A DNA stretch of 6,396 bases. Source: an uncultured Alistipes sp. (GTDB lineage Bacteria > Bacteroidota > Bacteroidia > Bacteroidales > Rikenellaceae). Where the stretch lies: positions 1 to 6,396 of the forward strand of contig CAMWJM010000076.1 in NCBI GenBank assembly GCA_947174575.1. Reading direction: 5' to 3'. Shown here in pieces: positions 3,835 through 6,396 of this stretch. Each line of letters begins with the position of its first letter. The stretch's first letter is position 1. The translations under genes were made by a program, and so were the position numbers. The notes under the pieces were generated by a model. It saw only the letters and a program-made list of their open reading frames with translations. It was not told the origin of the DNA and ran no database searches.

Positions 3835-5940
3835 ATGGGTATTTCCGAACTTACCATTGTCAAGCGCGACGGGAACCGCGAGGCGTTCTCCGTCGAGAAG
3901 ATCAAGCGCGCCGTGAGCAAGGCGTTTCTGGCTGTCGGCGGCTATGCCACAGACGACGATCTGACGGCTGTCTTGAGCCGTGTCCGCGTCTCGGACGGCA
4001 TGTCGGTCGAGGAGATTCAGAACCAGGTCGAAACCGCTTTAATGGCCGAGCGCTATTTCGCCGTGGCCAAGAGCTACATCCTCTACCGGCAGAAACACTC
4101 CGAGGATCGCGAGACGCGCGAGAAACTCGATTTCCTGACCTCCTACTGCGATGCGTCGAACCCCGCCACGGGGTCGAAATACGATGCCAACGCCAACGTC
4201 GAGAACAAGAACATCGCCACGCTCATCGGCGAGCTGCCCAAGCAGAACTTCATCCGCCTGAACCGGCGCCTGTTGACCGACCGCATCAAGGAGATGTATG
4301 GCAAGGAGCTGGCGGACAAATACCTGCATCTGCTGAACAACCACTTTATCTACAAGAACGACGAGACCTCCATGGCCAACTACTGCGCCTCGATCACCAT
4401 GTATCCGTGGCTGCTCGGCGGCACGCTTTCGGTGGGCGGCAACTCCACGCGGCCCACCAACCTCAAATCGTTTTGCGGCGGCTTCGTCAACATGGTCTTC
4501 ATCGTCTCGTCGATGCTCTCGGGGGCCTGCGCCACGCCCGAGTTCCTCATGTACATGAACTACTTCATCGAGCAGGAGTACGGCGACGACTATTATCTGC
4601 ATGCCGACGAGGTGGTCGACCTGTCGAAGAAGCGCCGCACCCTCGACAAGATCATCACCGACTGCTTCGAGCAGATCGTCTACTCGATCAACCAGCCCAC
4701 GGGCGCGCGCAACTTCCAGGCCGTCTTCTGGAACGTCGCCTATTACGACCGCTACTATTTCGAGTCGCTGTTTGGCGAATTCCTCTTCCCCGACGGCTCG
4801 AAACCCCATTGGGAGTCGCTCTCGTGGCTGCAGAAGCGCTTCATGACCTGGTTCAACCGCGAGCGCACCAAAACCGTGCTGACCTTCCCCGTCGAGACCA
4901 TGGCGCTGCTCACCAAGGACGGCGATGTCATGGACAAAGAGTGGGGCGACTTCACGGCGCGGATGTATGCCGAGGGCCACTCGTTCTTTACCTACATCAG
5001 CGACAACGCCGATTCGCTCTCGTCGTGCTGCCGCCTCCGGAACGAGATCCAGGACAACGGCTTCAGCTATACGCTCGGCGCCGGCGGCGTGTCGACGGGG
5101 TCGAAAAGCGTGCTGACGATCAACCTCAACCGCTGCATCCAGTATGCCGTGAAGAACAACATGCACTACCTCGCGTTCCTCGAAGAGGTCGTCGATCTGG
5201 TGCATAAAGTCCAGACGGCTTACAACGAAAATCTCAAACGGTTGCAGTCCAAGGGCATGCTGCCGCTGTTCGACGCCGGCTACATCAATCTTTCGCGCCA
5301 GTATCTGACCGTGGGCGTCAACGGTCTGGTCGAGGCGGCCGAGTTCCTGGGTCTTTCGATCGACGACAATGACGCCTATGCCGACTTCGTGCAGGGCGTG
5401 TTGGGACTCGTCGAACGATATAACAAGAAGTACCGTTCCAAGGAGCTGATGTTCAACTGCGAGATGATCCCGGCCGAGAACGTGGGCGTCAAGCATGCCA
5501 AGTGGGATCGCGAGGACGGCTATGTCGTGCCGCGCGACTGCTACAACTCCTATTTCTATGTCGTCGAGGACGGGTCGCTGAACATCGTCGACAAGTTCCG
5601 CCTCCACGGCCGCCGCTACATCGAGCACCTCACGGGCGGCTCGGCCCTGCACATGAATCTCGAAGACCACCTTTCGCAGGAGCAGTACCGCCAGCTGCTG
5701 CGCGTGGCTGCGGCCGAGGGGTGCAACTACTTCACGTTCAACATCCCCAACACGGTCTGCAACGAGTGCGGGCACATCGACAAACGCTATCTGAAAGAAT
5801 GTCCTGAATGCCACAGCGACAATCTCGATTATCTTACGCGCGTGATCGGCTACATGAAGCGCGTGTCCAACTTCTCGGTGGCCCGCCAGAAAGAGGCCGC
5901 CCGCAGGTTCTACGCCAAGGCCGAATCGCCGTCATGTTGA
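3835..5940 (+). CDS. nrdD: Anaerobic (class III) ribonucleoside-triphosphate reductase
   Basis: This 701-residue cytoplasmic enzyme reduces ribonucleoside triphosphates to deoxyribonucleotides for DNA synthesis without oxygen. Residues 1-90 form an ATP-cone allosteric domain (IVKRDG at 8-13, then FSVEKI). The catalytic barrel follows; NADSLSSCCRLRNE at 391-404 holds the adjacent cysteines 398 and 399, one of which should be the thiyl-radical residue. The C terminus has the zinc site CNEC (642-645) and CPEC (656-659) and the glycyl-radical motif RVIGY with Gly672. Length fits the family, and the ATG at 3835 starts directly at the cone; an in-frame stop at 3724-3726 and no in-frame ATG between exclude a longer form. 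nrdG overlaps its last 7 nt. The upstream B12 riboswitch predicts repression by cobalamin. Which reductant it uses (formate or a redoxin) cannot be settled by eye. Confidence 0.97.
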   Translation: MGISELTIVKRDGNREAFSVEKIKRAVSKAFLAVGGYATDDDLTAVLSRVRVSDGMSVEEIQNQVETALMAERYFAVAKSYILYRQKHSEDRETREKLDFLTSYCDASNPATGSKYDANANVENKNIATLIGELPKQNFIRLNRRLLTDRIKEMYGKELADKYLHLLNNHFIYKNDETSMANYCASITMYPWLLGGTLSVGGNSTRPTNLKSFCGGFVNMVFIVSSMLSGACATPEFLMYMNYFIEQEYGDDYYLHADEVVDLSKKRRTLDKIITDCFEQIVYSINQPTGARNFQAVFWNVAYYDRYYFESLFGEFLFPDGSKPHWESLSWLQKRFMTWFNRERTKTVLTFPVETMALLTKDGDVMDKEWGDFTARMYAEGHSFFTYISDNADSLSSCCRLRNEIQDNGFSYTLGAGGVSTGSKSVLTINLNRCIQYAVKNNMHYLAFLEEVVDLVHKVQTAYNENLKRLQSKGMLPLFDAGYINLSRQYLTVGVNGLVEAAEFLGLSIDDNDAYADFVQGVLGLVERYNKKYRSKELMFNCEMIPAENVGVKHAKWDREDGYVVPRDCYNSYFYVVEDGSLNIVDKFRLHGRRYIEHLTGGSALHMNLEDHLSQEQYRQLLRVAAAEGCNYFTFNIPNTVCNECGHIDKRYLKECPECHSDNLDYLTRVIGYMKRVSNFSVARQKEAARRFYAKAESPSC

Positions 5941-6396
5941 GGTTCCATAATTTCGACGTGGTTTTCGCCGAGATTCCCGGCGAAACCACGTTGGCGATCA
6001 ACCTCACGGGGTGCCCCAACCGCTGCCCCGGTTGCCACAGCCCCCACCTGCAGGCCGACGGCGGCGAGGTGCTCGACGACGAAGCCTTGCGGGTGCTGCT
6101 CGACCGCTACGGCCGTGCGGCGACGTGCGTCTGCTTCATGGGCGGCGATGCCGAGCCGGCAGAGGTCGCGCGGCTGGCCGGCGTGGTGCGGCAGGCGATG
6201 CCCGAGTTGCGCGTAGGGTGGTACTCGGGTCGGGAACATCTTCCCGAGGGACTGCGGCTTCGGGCGTTCGACTACATCAAACTGGGGCCGTGGGTCGAGG
6301 CGCTGGGGCCGCTCGCATCGCCCGCGACCAACCAGCGGCTCTACCGCGTGGCGCCCGACGGCACGATGGACGACATCACGGAGCGTTTCCGCCGGC
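5934..6396 (+). CDS. nrdG: Anaerobic RNR activating protein (radical SAM), partial at right edge
   Basis: This frame starts inside the end of nrdD (ATGTTGA shared, 7 nt) and stays open for 154 codons to the window edge. It begins MLRFHNFDVVFAEIPGET and has the radical-SAM cluster motif GCPNRCPGCHSPHL at 26-39, with Cys27, Cys31 and Cys34 spaced CX3CX2C, followed by MGGD (69-72) in the place of the usual GGE S-adenosylmethionine-binding motif. NrdG uses a [4Fe-4S] cluster and S-adenosylmethionine to abstract a hydrogen from Gly672 of NrdD and create the stable glycyl radical. The N terminus resembles the short NrdG form I recall from Bacteroides, of about 150-170 residues, so probably only a few codons are missing. 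The overlap implies translational coupling and shared control by the B12 riboswitch. Confidence 0.93.
   Translation, partial: MLRFHNFDVVFAEIPGETTLAINLTGCPNRCPGCHSPHLQADGGEVLDDEALRVLLDRYGRAATCVCFMGGDAEPAEVARLAGVVRQAMPELRVGWYSGREHLPEGLRLRAFDYIKLGPWVEALGPLASPATNQRLYRVAPDGTMDDITERFRR

Noticed and set aside
4039..5814. Long minus-strand frame (591 codons) opposite nrdD
   Set aside because: Antisense shadow of nrdD caused by third-position GC; Val/Asp/Ala/Gly-rich with no recognisable fold.

Overview
The window reads as chromosomal DNA from a GC-rich anaerobic member of the Bacteroidota, most like Alistipes or a relative; this assignment is an inference. Genes run at roughly 60-65% GC. Candidate promoters have the Bacteroidota -7 form TAnnTTTG, and starts are preceded by short A/T-rich leaders instead of Shine-Dalgarno sequences. 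A Bacteroidota-type DUF5606 protein is present, together with an oxygen-sensitive class III ribonucleotide reductase.

Layout. Bases 1-554 hold no convincing complete gene: an AT-rich partial reading frame runs off the left edge on the minus strand, with a possible leftward promoter behind it, and a rightward promoter candidate lies near 463. A co-directional plus-strand cluster follows: a small MscS-type mechanosensitive channel (555-1475), a DUF5606 protein (1488-1898) and a DHH/DHHA1 phosphoesterase of the NrnA type (start revised to 1989, to 3044). A perfect hairpin at 3137-3162 probably closes this unit.

The most informative part is the second unit. A complete cobalamin (B12) riboswitch lies at about 3333-3515 and is followed by a hairpin at 3516-3551 whose loop can pair with L5, the usual kissing-loop arrangement. 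After a further 283-nt hairpin-rich leader comes nrdD (3835-5940), then nrdG (from 5934, overlapping by 7 nt, cut by the right edge). NrdD makes deoxynucleotides anaerobically with a glycyl radical that NrdG installs using S-adenosylmethionine; neither needs B12. The expected logic is that adenosylcobalamin shuts down this B12-independent reductase when a B12-dependent class II enzyme, presumably encoded elsewhere, can take over.

I found no tRNA, rRNA, CRISPR array, insertion sequence or defence system. The riboswitch-nrdDG pairing belongs to a known regulatory theme; what is less ordinary is the long structured leader between the aptamer and the start codon.
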